A program made the translations under genes and the position numbers. 38,754 bases of DNA from 2-01-FULL-44-17 sp036517175 (GTDB lineage: Bacteria > Patescibacteriota > Minisyncoccia > 2-02-FULL-40-12 > IGHO2-01-FULL-4-A). How positions within the stretch are numbered: the stretch's first letter is position 1; every line of letters begins with the position of its first letter. The DNA is taken from contig DATDXQ010000029.1 in the NCBI GenBank assembly GCA_036517175.1, positions 1-38,754 of the forward strand. The letters are read 5' to 3'. Below are positions 16,138 to 22,880 of this stretch, piece after piece. The notes below the pieces were generated by a model, which was not told the origin of the DNA, ran no database searches, and saw only the letters and a list, made by a program, of their open reading frames with translations.

Positions 16138-17184
16138 ATGGTTAAGGACAAAAAGGAAGACAAAAAAGTAGATATATCTAACAAGGTTTCTGGTTCTGAG
16201 CATGGACGAAGTGTGGACCTGGCCGTTAAAGAGATCCAAGAGAAATATGGAGACGGAGCTATTATGAAACTTGGGGATGCTCCAAGGGTTGATGTTGATG
16301 TTATCCCAACTGGCTCAATATCATTAGATTTAGCTTTGGGTGTCGGTGGTATGCCACGCGGCCGCATAATCGAAGTCTATGGACAGGAATCAAGTGGTAA
16401 GACAACACTGGCTTTGCATTTGGTTTCGGAGGTTCAGAAATCAGGTGGTATTGCAGCCTACGTTGACGCCGAACACGCTCTTGATCCAGAGTATGCAAAG
16501 AAGATTGGGGTAAAAATAAATGATTTACTGATATCTCAGCCTGATACGGGAGAACAGGGTCTCGAAATAGTTGAAACATTAGTTAGGTCTGGTGGTGTTG
16601 ATTTGATTGTCGTAGATTCAGTTGCCGCTCTCACTCCCAGGGCAGAGATAGAGGGAGAAATGGACCAGCAGCATATGGGATTGCAGGCACGTATGATGTC
16701 GCATGCCCTGAGGAAACTCACTGGTATAATTGCTAAGACCAACACAACTGTACTGTTTATTAATCAAATAAGACAAAAGATCGGTGTAATGTTTGGTAAC
16801 CCTGAGACTAAGCCTGGTGGATTGGCTTTAAATTTCTATGCTTCAGTAATAGTCAGGATTGCACGTTCAGCTCAAATCCAGTCAGGTGAGAAAATTGTCG
16901 GTAATCGCCACAAGGCTAAAGTTGAAAAAAATAAAGTTGCACCTCCGTTCAGAACTGCTGAATTTGATATTCTCTACAACGAGGGCATATCGCGTCATGC
17001 TGACCTAGTTAATACTGGAGTTACTCTCGGTGTCGTGAACAAGGCTGGTGCTTGGTATAACTTCGGTGAGCAGAAGCTGGGCCAAGGGATAGAGGGTGCC
17101 AGGACATTCCTGAAAGAAAACCCGAAGGTAGAAAAAGAGATTCTCGGTGCGGTGCGCAAGGCTGCGGCAGTCAAAGAAGCTTAA
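16138..17184 (+). CDS. recA: Recombinase RecA
   Basis: DNA strand-exchange ATPase and SOS co-protease. 348 residues. N-terminal lysine-rich tail, then EKYGDGAIMKLGD, Walker A GQESSGKTTLALH, the catalytic-Glu/ssDNA loop region AYVDAEHALDPEYAKKIGV, Walker B LIVVDSVAALTPRAEIEGEMD, loop L1 MGLQARMMSHALRKLT, and loop L2 after INQIRQKIGVMFGNPETKPGG. A GGAGG at 16117-16121 lies 16 nt before ATG 16138, longer than usual. A TTGGCA/TATAAA pair (16107-16135) looks like a promoter but would start transcription inside the gene. A strong terminator follows. Confidence 0.98.
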   Translation: MVKDKKEDKKVDISNKVSGSEHGRSVDLAVKEIQEKYGDGAIMKLGDAPRVDVDVIPTGSISLDLALGVGGMPRGRIIEVYGQESSGKTTLALHLVSEVQKSGGIAAYVDAEHALDPEYAKKIGVKINDLLISQPDTGEQGLEIVETLVRSGGVDLIVVDSVAALTPRAEIEGEMDQQHMGLQARMMSHALRKLTGIIAKTNTTVLFINQIRQKIGVMFGNPETKPGGLALNFYASVIVRIARSAQIQSGEKIVGNRHKAKVEKNKVAPPFRTAEFDILYNEGISRHADLVNTGVTLGVVNKAGAWYNFGEQKLGQGIEGARTFLKENPKVEKEILGAVRKAAAVKEA

Positions 17185-17196
17185 TCTAGACATTTT

Positions 17197-17232
17197 AAAA
17201 AGACCTGCTAAAGTATTCGCAGGTCTTTTTAA
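17197..17232 (+). terminator. Terminator of recA
   Basis: Perfect stem AAAAAGACCTGC / GCAGGTCTTTTT (12 bp) with a 10-nt loop and a T run formed by the 3' arm. Confidence 0.9.
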
Positions 17233-17246
17233 TTGGGAGGAGTAAA

Positions 17247-17738
17247 ATGAGTTTGTTTAAGATCAATAACATACCACTTGTTTTAATGGTCCTGATGTTC
17301 GCAGGTAGTGGAAATGCTCAAGAAGTACCGATATCTAACTTTAGTACTTTTAGCCGTGTTTCTAAGCCGTACTGTGGCGAGATAGCTTTATTTCCAGGTG
17401 TTAAGGCTATTTGTTTGGCCCTTAGCAACCGAGAGATCTTAGAACAGTGTGGAGAGCTGAGAGATTCTGGAGACGAGGTCCATTACGTCTTGGTTTATAA
17501 TGATCTTAATGATGGCAAGCCATGGCTACTAATCGATTTTGTTAATGAAGATCCGATTTCTTCTGATTGGAGTAAGATAGTTGTTTATGAAAAGAGGGTT
17601 AAGGGTTTGTTTTTTTGGAAAAAAAGAGAGTGGCATATTGCTTTTGAAAGCAACGGTATATTTCGAGATGAAGAAATGTCTAAATTTTTAAGTTTTGTTC
17701 TAGGCGAGTATGGTCTAAGGTTTGTAGAGACTAATTAA
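17247..17738 (+). CDS. Small exported protein, unknown
   Basis: 163 residues with a strong GGGAGGAG ribosome-binding site. Residues 1-24 form a signal peptide with a likely cut after GNA (LVLMVLMFAGSGNA-QEV). The mature part is mixed alpha/beta with three cysteines (YCGEI, AICLA, EQCGEL). It has no membrane helix after the signal. Blocks such as WLLIDFVNEDP and FFWKKREWHIAF do not match a family I know. It is flanked by the recA terminator and its own terminator, so it is a single-gene unit, although no clear promoter is visible in the 15 nt gap; read-through from recA is likely. Confidence 0.65.
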   Translation: MSLFKINNIPLVLMVLMFAGSGNAQEVPISNFSTFSRVSKPYCGEIALFPGVKAICLALSNREILEQCGELRDSGDEVHYVLVYNDLNDGKPWLLIDFVNEDPISSDWSKIVVYEKRVKGLFFWKKREWHIAFESNGIFRDEEMSKFLSFVLGEYGLRFVETN

Positions 17739-17740
17739 TG

Positions 17741-17760
17741 TGGCCACTAGGCCATTTTTT
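17741..17760 (+). terminator. Terminator of the exported-protein gene
   Basis: Stem TGGCC / GGCCA with loop ACTA followed by TTTTTT, beginning 2 nt after the stop codon. Confidence 0.75.
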
Positions 17761-17773
17761 AATATATAAAATA

Positions 17774-17803
17774 ATAAAGACCACGCCTAGGCGTGGTCTT
17801 TAT
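17774..17803 (-). terminator. Perfect 30-bp palindrome ending the rpsF-ssb-rpsR operon
   Basis: Bases 17774-17803 are an exact palindrome (half-site ATAAAGACCACGCCT, so no unpaired loop), followed on the minus strand by TTATTTTATATATT. It is positioned 24 nt behind the rpsR stop as its terminator, and it can act on both strands. Confidence 0.8.
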
Positions 17804-17826
17804 GCAAAATTAGATTCTAGGGCATA

Positions 17827-18039
17827 CTATTTTTTAATTGTTTGCAACCTTGTATATGGCATAAGTGCCATAAAACGAGCTTTCTTCACAGCGTTGGAAA
17901 CCATTCTCTGGTGTTTCTGGCAGAGCCCAGTTCTGGCTGAAGATGTTATCTTAAATTGGCCTGAAACAAATTTGCGGAGAGTGTCCGTTTGTTTGTAGTC
18001 AACGTAATTTATTTTTTCCTGACATGCGTTACAAACCAC
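17827..18039 (-). CDS. rpsR: 30S ribosomal protein bS18
   Basis: 70 residues. Small-subunit protein that pairs with bS6 on the platform. It shows the bS18 core VDYKQTDTLRKFVSGQFKITSSARTGLCQKHQRMVSNAVKKARFMALMPY. The zinc-site version is present: C3-x2-C6 near the N-terminus and C40-x2-H43. The start is GTG at 18039, placed by the GGAGCGAAGAAGTG end of a repeated hairpin element; no ATG alternative exists. Third gene of rpsF-ssb-rpsR. Confidence 0.95.
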   Translation of the reverse strand: MVCNACQEKINYVDYKQTDTLRKFVSGQFKITSSARTGLCQKHQRMVSNAVKKARFMALMPYTRLQTIKK

Positions 18040-18125
18040 TTCTTCGCTCCCAGCGAGCTACTAAATGCAGGCAGTTCTTCTAGAGCGAAGAAGTGCCTAT
18101 CCGTAGCTTTGGCATAGGAGAGCTA
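18037..18125 (-). repeat. Start-codon-carrying hairpin repeat, copy 1 (rpsR)
   Basis: Minus-strand order: CTCTCCTATGCCAAAGCTAC, then CACTTCTTCGCTCT, then CTGCCTGCATTTAGTAGCTC, ending GGAGCGAAGAAGTG, whose GTG is the rpsR start. The second block pairs with the last over 13-14 bp and would hide the Shine-Dalgarno and start codon. It fills the ssb-rpsR gap. Confidence 0.8.
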
Positions 18126-18134
18126 AGTTATTTT

Positions 18135-18701
18135 CTAAAAAGGTATATCCTTAAGATCGATTTCTTTTTCTTCTATATCATCACTTTCATCACCAGCAAC
18201 TGGATCGCTAGTAATTGGCGAGTCTTCATTTATTACTGGTATGTCTTCTTCTTTTAGTAAAACCTTGGCAGAATTGTTATCGGATTGCTTGGCGGAATAG
18301 GAAGAGTTTGGAGAACGCGGTGCCGATTGGTCGCTGTTGTTCCCAGATTGATAGCTTGCTCCTGTATTCATTGCTTTGGGTCCGAGCTGCATATTGTCTG
18401 CCACAATTTCCGTCTTATATCTTTTAACGCCATCCTGTCCTTGCCAGGACCTGGTTTGAATCCTTCCTTCAAACAGGGCCAACTGCCCCTTACGCAAATA
18501 TTTAGAAATTATGTCGGCCAAGCCACCCCAGGCTACAATAGTGTGGAATTCTGTTTGTTCTTGTTTTTGGCCAGTATTTCTGTCATTCCACACTCTGCTT
18601 GTTGCTAGGCGAATTGTGGATACTACCTGACCTGATGTAGTTGTTCTTGATTCCGGATCAGCAGCTAAGCGGCCTACCAGGAAAACTTTGTTTAAATTCA
18701 C
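18135..18701 (-). CDS. ssb: Single-stranded DNA-binding protein
   Basis: Homotetrameric ssDNA-binding protein for replication and repair. 188 residues from GTG 18701 (MNLNKVFLVGRLAADPESRTT). An in-frame ATG 12 codons upstream (18737) would add residues read from the repeat (MPALRSSVRSEE), so GTG is preferred; it has GGAG 7 nt upstream. The OB fold includes the blocks EQTEFHTIVAWGGLADIISKYLRKGQ and LFEGRIQTRSW. A Ser/Asn/Gln-rich linker follows, and the acidic tip ends DLKDIPF, the protein-interaction tail. It lies between rpsF and rpsR, the classical arrangement. Confidence 0.96.
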   Translation of the reverse strand: MNLNKVFLVGRLAADPESRTTTSGQVVSTIRLATSRVWNDRNTGQKQEQTEFHTIVAWGGLADIISKYLRKGQLALFEGRIQTRSWQGQDGVKRYKTEIVADNMQLGPKAMNTGASYQSGNNSDQSAPRSPNSSYSAKQSDNNSAKVLLKEEDIPVINEDSPITSDPVAGDESDDIEEKEIDLKDIPF

Positions 18702-18788
18702 TTCTTCGCTCCTGACTGAGCTACGAAGTGCAGGCATTTCCTCTGGAGCGAAGAAGTGCCCGTCAGTAGCTTTAGCGTAGGAGGGCTA
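18699..18788 (-). repeat. Start-codon-carrying hairpin repeat, copy 2 (ssb)
   Basis: Best-preserved copy. Minus-strand order: CCCTCCTACGCTAAAGCTAC, CACTTCTTCGCTCC, ATGCCTGCACTTCGTAGCTC, AGGAGCGAAGAAGTG. CACTTCTTCGCTCC and GGAGCGAAGAAGTG are exact 14-nt complements enclosing the middle. AGCTAC also pairs with GTAGCT, and CTCCT with AGGAG, giving a competing fold. The final GTG is the ssb start. Confidence 0.85.
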
Positions 18789-18799
18789 TCTATTTTTTT

Positions 18800-19267
18800 T
18801 TATATTCCTTCTATAACTTTCTCTATCTCCTGTTCCAATTGTTCGGTTTCTTCTTTGGTCTTAGGTGTTGTCTTATTTATCGTTTCTTGAGTTTTGGGTT
18901 CATGTGTTTTAATCGGTTTTGTTCTATGACGATATTGTCCAAGTATTCTTAGCTCCTGAATGTCTGGCTTGGATATCAGGATATATCTAAGTACAGATGG
19001 CTGAAGTTTCATTTGGGAATTAACCCTTTCTATTGATTCTGGAGCTGTTGAAAAATCCATTGTTCCAAAAAAAGCATAATTCTTGGTTTTTATGGGATAT
19101 GAAAGGTGTATCTTGCGCGGTTCCTTGGAAGACAAAATAGATCCACCATTCTGAGTTAGGATCTGATTAAGCTCTTGAACCTTAGCTGCAACATCGGCAT
19201 CTTCAAGGTCTGGACTGATGTGATATGCAAATTCGTAGTTTTTGGCTATTGTCTCGGACTCTTCCAT
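18800..19267 (-). CDS. rpsF: 30S ribosomal protein bS6
   Basis: 155 residues from ATG 19267; an in-frame TTG 13 codons upstream opens on non-conserved residues. The core covers NYEFAYHISPDLEDADVAAKV, LSYPIKTKNYAFFGTMDFS (normally K..AY.I....G.Y....F) and VLRYILISK. A charged C-terminal extension of about 45 residues (Thr/Lys/Glu-rich) is longer than in many homologs. First gene of rpsF-ssb-rpsR, divergent from a small plus-strand gene 61 nt away. Confidence 0.93.
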   Translation of the reverse strand: MEESETIAKNYEFAYHISPDLEDADVAAKVQELNQILTQNGGSILSSKEPRKIHLSYPIKTKNYAFFGTMDFSTAPESIERVNSQMKLQPSVLRYILISKPDIQELRILGQYRHRTKPIKTHEPKTQETINKTTPKTKEETEQLEQEIEKVIEGI

Positions 19268-19328
19268 AATTGGAAAAAGGTTAACAAAATTATTGCGATG
19301 GGTCAAGGGGTTCTTGCATCAGTTGATC

Positions 19329-19625
19329 ATGTTTGATATACATATACTCAACGACATGGATTTTGAGCGCTTGAAAAAAATGGCTGAAAAGTTGGGCGGC
19401 ATTTTGGTTTTAGATAAAGACGAGCCTTCTTTTGTGATTTTGCCCTATGACAAATATGAAGAATTGCAGAAGGGATTTTCTAAAGAACAATCTGTTTTTA
19501 GAGATATAATAGAAAATGATACTTCTTCCGAAAACATGCAGGATCAAGGAGCTGTCGAAAAACTCAATAAAGAAATTGAGTCACTGAGAGAAGAGATAAG
19601 ACAAAGAGAGGAACTGGAGTTGTGA
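19329..19625 (+). CDS. Small Phd/YefM-antitoxin-like protein
   Basis: 98 residues from ATG 19329 (MFDIHILNDMDFERLKKMAEKLGG). The first 50 residues resemble the DNA-binding half of Phd/YefM antitoxins: a helix followed by ILVLDKDEPSFVILPYDKYEELQKG, like the family's V...G.P.AVL.P...Y..L. The C-terminus is a charged coiled coil (VEKLNKEIESLREEIRQREEL). No toxin gene is adjacent, so it may be a stand-alone regulator. Divergent from rpsF and upstream of the tuf promoter. The start is chosen because upstream codons overlap the rpsF leader. Confidence 0.55.
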   Translation: MFDIHILNDMDFERLKKMAEKLGGILVLDKDEPSFVILPYDKYEELQKGFSKEQSVFRDIIENDTSSENMQDQGAVEKLNKEIESLREEIRQREELEL

Positions 19626-19667
19626 TTGTCAGCAAACACAATCCACAAGAGGCACTAGATCAGACTG

Positions 19668-19696
19668 TTGACTGCAATTGAGCCTTCGGTTATAAT
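19668..19696 (+). promoter_or_regulatory. Strong sigma-70 promoter of tuf
   Basis: TTGACT (19668-19673), 17-nt spacer, perfect TATAAT (19691-19696), giving a leader of about 85-90 nt before the tuf ATG. It fits the high expression expected of EF-Tu. Confidence 0.88.
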
Positions 19697-19790
19697 GCCC
19701 TTACCGTGTTTTTACAGATAGGATGTTGGGTTTTGGTAGCAAGTTATTTTACTGGCAACCAGAAACTGGCAACTATAACTTTAAATAAAA

Positions 19791-20993
19791 ATGGCAGAGA
19801 AATTCGAACGATCCAAGCCCCACTTGAATATTGGTACTATCGGTCACGTTGACCATGGAAAGACGACTCTTACGGCGTCAATTTTGCATACATTAGATTT
19901 GTTGAAAGATGAGGGTTACGGAGCCCGTGTCGAAAAAGTTGATCAAATAGACAATGCCCCAGAAGAAAGGGCCAGGGGCATTACCATTGCTTTGCACCAC
20001 TCTGAATACTGGACCCCGAACCGTCACTATGCTCACGTTGATGCTCCAGGTCACGCAGACTACATCAAGAACATGATTACGGGAGCCGCTCAGATGGATG
20101 GAGCTATTTTGGTTGTTGCCGCAACTGACGGTCCTATGCCACAGACCAGAGAGCACATTCTTCTTGCAAGGCAGGTTGGTGTGCCGAATATAATTGTATT
20201 TTTAAATAAAGTTGACCAAGTTGATGATCCAGAGATGTTGGATTTGGTTGAGGCTGAGATAAGAGAATTGTTGAACAAATATCAATTTCCTGGAGACAAG
20301 ACTCCTATTATAAGAGGTTCTGGGTTGAAGGCGCTTGAAGCAAAGTCTAAGGACGATGCTGCACTTAAGCCAATTAAAGAGCTTATAGATACAGTTGACA
20401 CTTATTTCCCAGAGCCGGTTCGTGATACTGAGAAGCCTTTCTTGATGCCCGTAGAAGATATCTTCTCAATTGAAGGACGAGGTACCGTTGTAACAGGCCG
20501 AATTGAAAGAGGTATGGTTAAGATTAATGAAGAAATTGAAGTAGTTGGTATCAAGCCAACACAGAAGACGGTTGTTACTGGTATAGAAATGTTTAACAAG
20601 CAATTGGACGAAGGCCGCGCTGGAGATAACGCAGGTTTGCTTTTGAGGGGACTCAAGAAGGAAGATATAACCCGCGGTCAGGTTTTGGCCAAGCCGGGAT
20701 CTATTACTCCTCACACTGAATTTGATGCAGAGGTTTATGTATTGTCCAAAGAAGAAGGTGGAAGACACACTCCTTTCTTCAAGGGGTATAAGCCACAGTT
20801 TTATTTCAGAACCACAGATGTTACAGGCGAGGTTACATTGCCGGAAGGTACTGAAATGGTTATGCCTGGAGATACAGTAAGTGTTAAAGTTAAGCTCATT
20901 GCTCCTATCGCTATGGAGGAAAAGCAGCGTTTTGCCATTAGGGAAGGCGGCAAAACTGTAGGTGCAGGAGCTGTAACCAAAATAAACGCATAA
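19791..20993 (+). CDS. tuf: Elongation factor Tu
   Basis: GTPase that delivers aminoacyl-tRNA to the ribosome. 400 residues. G1 is GHVDHGKTTLTAS, switch I has RARGITIA, G3 is DAPGH, and G4 is NKVD. The G5 region reads GSGLKAL where most bacteria have GSALKAL. Domains 2 and 3 follow (FSIEGRGTVVTGRIERG; GLLLRGLKKEDITRGQVLAKPGS; FKGYKPQFYFRTTDVTGEV; FAIREGGKTVGAGAVTKI). It has its own strong promoter, and a terminator separates it from rpsJ, though some read-through into the ribosomal cluster is plausible. Confidence 0.98.
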   Translation: MAEKFERSKPHLNIGTIGHVDHGKTTLTASILHTLDLLKDEGYGARVEKVDQIDNAPEERARGITIALHHSEYWTPNRHYAHVDAPGHADYIKNMITGAAQMDGAILVVAATDGPMPQTREHILLARQVGVPNIIVFLNKVDQVDDPEMLDLVEAEIRELLNKYQFPGDKTPIIRGSGLKALEAKSKDDAALKPIKELIDTVDTYFPEPVRDTEKPFLMPVEDIFSIEGRGTVVTGRIERGMVKINEEIEVVGIKPTQKTVVTGIEMFNKQLDEGRAGDNAGLLLRGLKKEDITRGQVLAKPGSITPHTEFDAEVYVLSKEEGGRHTPFFKGYKPQFYFRTTDVTGEVTLPEGTEMVMPGDTVSVKVKLIAPIAMEEKQRFAIREGGKTVGAGAVTKINA

Positions 20994-21000
20994 TCTTGGA

Positions 21001-21025
21001 CCACGACGCAAAGCGTCGTGGTTTT
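21001..21025 (+). terminator. Terminator between tuf and rpsJ
   Basis: Perfect 9-bp stem CCACGACGC / GCGTCGTGG with loop AAA, followed by TTTTAG. The short T run suggests partial termination. Confidence 0.8.
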
Positions 21026-21045
21026 AGTTCCCCAGCACATTATAA

Positions 21046-21381
21046 ATGGCTACTAAAAAAGAAAAACAGCAAGAACCGTCATCGCGCATAAGAATTAAGT
21101 TGAGAGCGTATGACAATAAGATCATAGACAAGTCTGCTAAGCAGATCGTTGATACTATTGAGCGAAATGGTGGCCAGGTGAATGGTCCTGTGCCTTTGCC
21201 TACCCAGACCCATAAGTACACTGTCAATCGTTCGACATTCATAGACAAGAATTCTAGAGAGCAATTCGAGATGCGTGTTCACAAACGTTTGATAGATATT
21301 TCCAACCCGAATTCTAAGATTATAGATTCCTTAATGAATCTTAATTTACCAGCAGGAGTAGATATTGAGATTAAGATGTAA
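21046..21381 (+). CDS. rpsJ: 30S ribosomal protein uS10
   Basis: 111 residues; first gene of the S10 cluster. RIRIKLRAYDNKIIDKSAKQIVDT and GPVPLPTQTHKYTVNRSTFIDKNSREQFEMRVHKRLIDI are signature blocks, the latter being the long loop that reaches into the 30S head. A basic N-terminal tail of about 12 residues (MATKKEKQQEPSS) is additional. Followed not by rplC but by an unrelated unknown gene. Confidence 0.97.
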   Translation: MATKKEKQQEPSSRIRIKLRAYDNKIIDKSAKQIVDTIERNGGQVNGPVPLPTQTHKYTVNRSTFIDKNSREQFEMRVHKRLIDISNPNSKIIDSLMNLNLPAGVDIEIKM

Positions 21382-21419
21382 TCCCAATTATTAATTTACT
21401 GCGGTCTAGTTTATATAAT

Positions 21420-22016
21420 ATGAGTAGTGAAGTTCCAAAATCAGATATGCCAGGGATAGCTGAGTTAAGAACTGAGGAAGAAGATGTTAAGAGAAATGAG
21501 TCTATCTCTAGGGATCATGATGAGGCTATAAGACAAAGGGATAGATTTATCGGTAAAGAACTTTACGGCCTGATGGGTTTAGAGGTGGCTAATTTGCAGA
21601 TACTTAGAGATATTGGCGGTTCTGATGAAGATACGGAGGTTAAGAAGCAACTTGAAAAAGTATCAGAACTTGCGCAAAGATTGCGACACGCAGAAACTAG
21701 AGCTGAGGAAGTTGATTCTGGTAAGAAATTTTTGCCACTTATGGCAGAATTGTTAGAGTTAAGTAGAAATGAGGGATATATTGGCTCAAATATTGATGTT
21801 TGGGCTGCTGCTGGACATAAGTTAGGTGAAGAAGGTTTTGGAGATTTTGCTAGTTTTATTGAAAAAAAGTATTATGAATCTAAGAAACTTCTTGGAAAGG
21901 ATGGCAACGGCAATGAAAGTGTTCAATATTTCTTACCCGGTTCAAGAGTTGCTCTTAGCATCAAGCGGAAGCCAGATGGTGCCCTGATTGATATAAAAAT
22001 CTTTTTTTCTAGGTAG
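21420..22016 (+). CDS. Hypothetical protein inserted between rpsJ and rplC
   Basis: 198 residues, acidic, soluble, largely helical. Residues 1-50 are charged (EEEDVKRNESISRDHDEAIRQRDRF), and a likely coiled coil lies around 60-100 (LEKVSELAQRLRHAETRAEEVD). The C-terminal part is more globular (IDVWAAAGHKLGEEGFGDFASFIEKKYYESKKLLG; YFLPGSRVALSIKRKPDGALIDIKIFF). I do not recognise a family. Its location inside the usually unbroken S10 cluster is unusual. ATG 21420 is directly preceded by TATATAAT with no clear ribosome-binding site, so the start is tentative. Confidence 0.65.
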   Translation: MSSEVPKSDMPGIAELRTEEEDVKRNESISRDHDEAIRQRDRFIGKELYGLMGLEVANLQILRDIGGSDEDTEVKKQLEKVSELAQRLRHAETRAEEVDSGKKFLPLMAELLELSRNEGYIGSNIDVWAAAGHKLGEEGFGDFASFIEKKYYESKKLLGKDGNGNESVQYFLPGSRVALSIKRKPDGALIDIKIFFSR

Positions 22017-22162
22017 TTGGGGTCGTTTTTAAAAAAATAAGGTGTTGCGTGTACTCCGCCAATTAAAAAATTAGAATCGGCGGAGCGTGCCATAAACATG
22101 AGTATGGAATAAATTTCTTTGCTTATGTTTGCGGCTTCGCTTTCTGTGAGTTGAGGCTGCAT
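21923..22162 (-). CDS. Possible small minus-strand gene (weak)
   Basis: A 79-codon frame whose first two thirds (MQPQLTESEAANISKEIYSI, then FLIGGVHATPYFFKNDPN) fill the otherwise unexplained 200 nt before rplC. Its last 31 codons overlap the 3' end of the 21420 gene on the other strand. There is no clear Shine-Dalgarno and no match I recognise. It may be a real gene, the remnant of one, or chance. Confidence 0.25.
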   Translation of the reverse strand: MQPQLTESEAANISKEIYSILMFMARSADSNFLIGGVHATPYFFKNDPNYLEKKIFISIRAPSGFRLMLRATLEPGKKY

Positions 22163-22174
22163 ATAATTTTAATG

Positions 22175-22197
22175 CAAATTTTGTTGAACAAAATTTG
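22175..22197. promoter_or_regulatory. Operator-like palindrome upstream of rplC
   Basis: CAAATTTTGTT-G-AACAAAATTTG: two perfect 11-nt half-sites around one base. It lies about 65 nt before rplC, just upstream of TATAAAAT (22203-22210). Suggestive of a regulator site or a restart promoter for the rplC-rplO part of the cluster; no regulator is identified. Confidence 0.45.
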
Positions 22198-22233
22198 AGA
22201 CTATAAAATATTTTCGGTTTGGTCGTGCTTTGG

Positions 22234-22256
22234 GCACCGGCTGAAACCGGTGTTTT
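22234..22256 (+). promoter_or_regulatory. Leader hairpin just before rplC
   Basis: GCACCGG-CTGAAA-CCGGTGT followed by TTTT, ending about 9 nt before the rplC ATG. It has terminator shape, so it may act as an attenuator or as a stop for transcripts coming from the 21420 gene. Confidence 0.5.
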
Positions 22257-22263
22257 AATTACC

Positions 22264-22863
22264 ATGAGTTTCATTCTTGGAAAAAAAATTGGTATGACTC
22301 AATTATTTAATGAAGACGGTACGGTGGTGCCGGTTACTTTGATTGAGGCGGGACCTGTAACCGTTACTCAGGTTAGGCTCAAAGATAAGGATGGCTATGA
22401 AGCAGTACAGGTTGGATTTGCGCATGAAAAGAATGCCAATAAACCCAAGGCTGGCCACCTCAAGAATTTAAAATCATTTAAAACGCTTCGTGAAACTAAA
22501 TCTATCAAAGAGAAAAATAGGGGAGATGAAATAGATGTCACTTCTTTTAGCGTTGGAGATGTGGTAAAAGTAAGCGGGTTGACCAAGGGCAGAGGTTTCC
22601 AAGGAGCAGTCAAAAGGCATGGTTTTCACGGTATGCCTGCCAGTCATGGTCATCACCATGTGCTTAGACATGTTGGATCAATTGGTCAGAGATTCCCTCA
22701 GCATACACTTAAAGGCACTAGAATGGCTGGCCGTATGGGCGGTGTGAGGATGACAACTAGAGGATTAAAAGTTGTAACCGTAGATAAGGAGCACAATCTA
22801 CTGGCATTGAAAGGTGCTGTTCCTGGAAGAAAGGGAACACTATTGGAGATACAAAAAATTTAA
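22264..22863 (+). CDS. rplC: 50S ribosomal protein uL3
   Basis: 199 residues from ATG 22264 (MSFILGKKIGMTQLF). Early-assembly protein whose loop reaches the peptidyl-transferase centre. Blocks include VTLIEAGPVTVTQVR, DVVKVSGLTKGRGFQGAVKRHGF and GSIGQRFPQHTLKGTRMAGRMG. The loop is rich in histidine (ASHGHHHVLRHVGSIGQ). It starts a run of closely packed genes rplC-D-W-B, preceded by a palindrome and a leader hairpin. Confidence 0.97.
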   Translation: MSFILGKKIGMTQLFNEDGTVVPVTLIEAGPVTVTQVRLKDKDGYEAVQVGFAHEKNANKPKAGHLKNLKSFKTLRETKSIKEKNRGDEIDVTSFSVGDVVKVSGLTKGRGFQGAVKRHGFHGMPASHGHHHVLRHVGSIGQRFPQHTLKGTRMAGRMGGVRMTTRGLKVVTVDKEHNLLALKGAVPGRKGTLLEIQKI

Positions 22864-22880
22864 ATTATTTACTATTTACT

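Noticed and set aside
17738..17998. An 86-codon plus-strand frame over rpsR
   Set aside because: Runs through a terminator and antisense to bS18; nothing protein-like in its translation.
18037..18788. The CACTTCTTCGCTCC / GGAGCGAAGAAGTG units as a CRISPR array
   Set aside because: Units are inverted, not regularly spaced direct repeats, and they flank genes; no spacers or cas genes.
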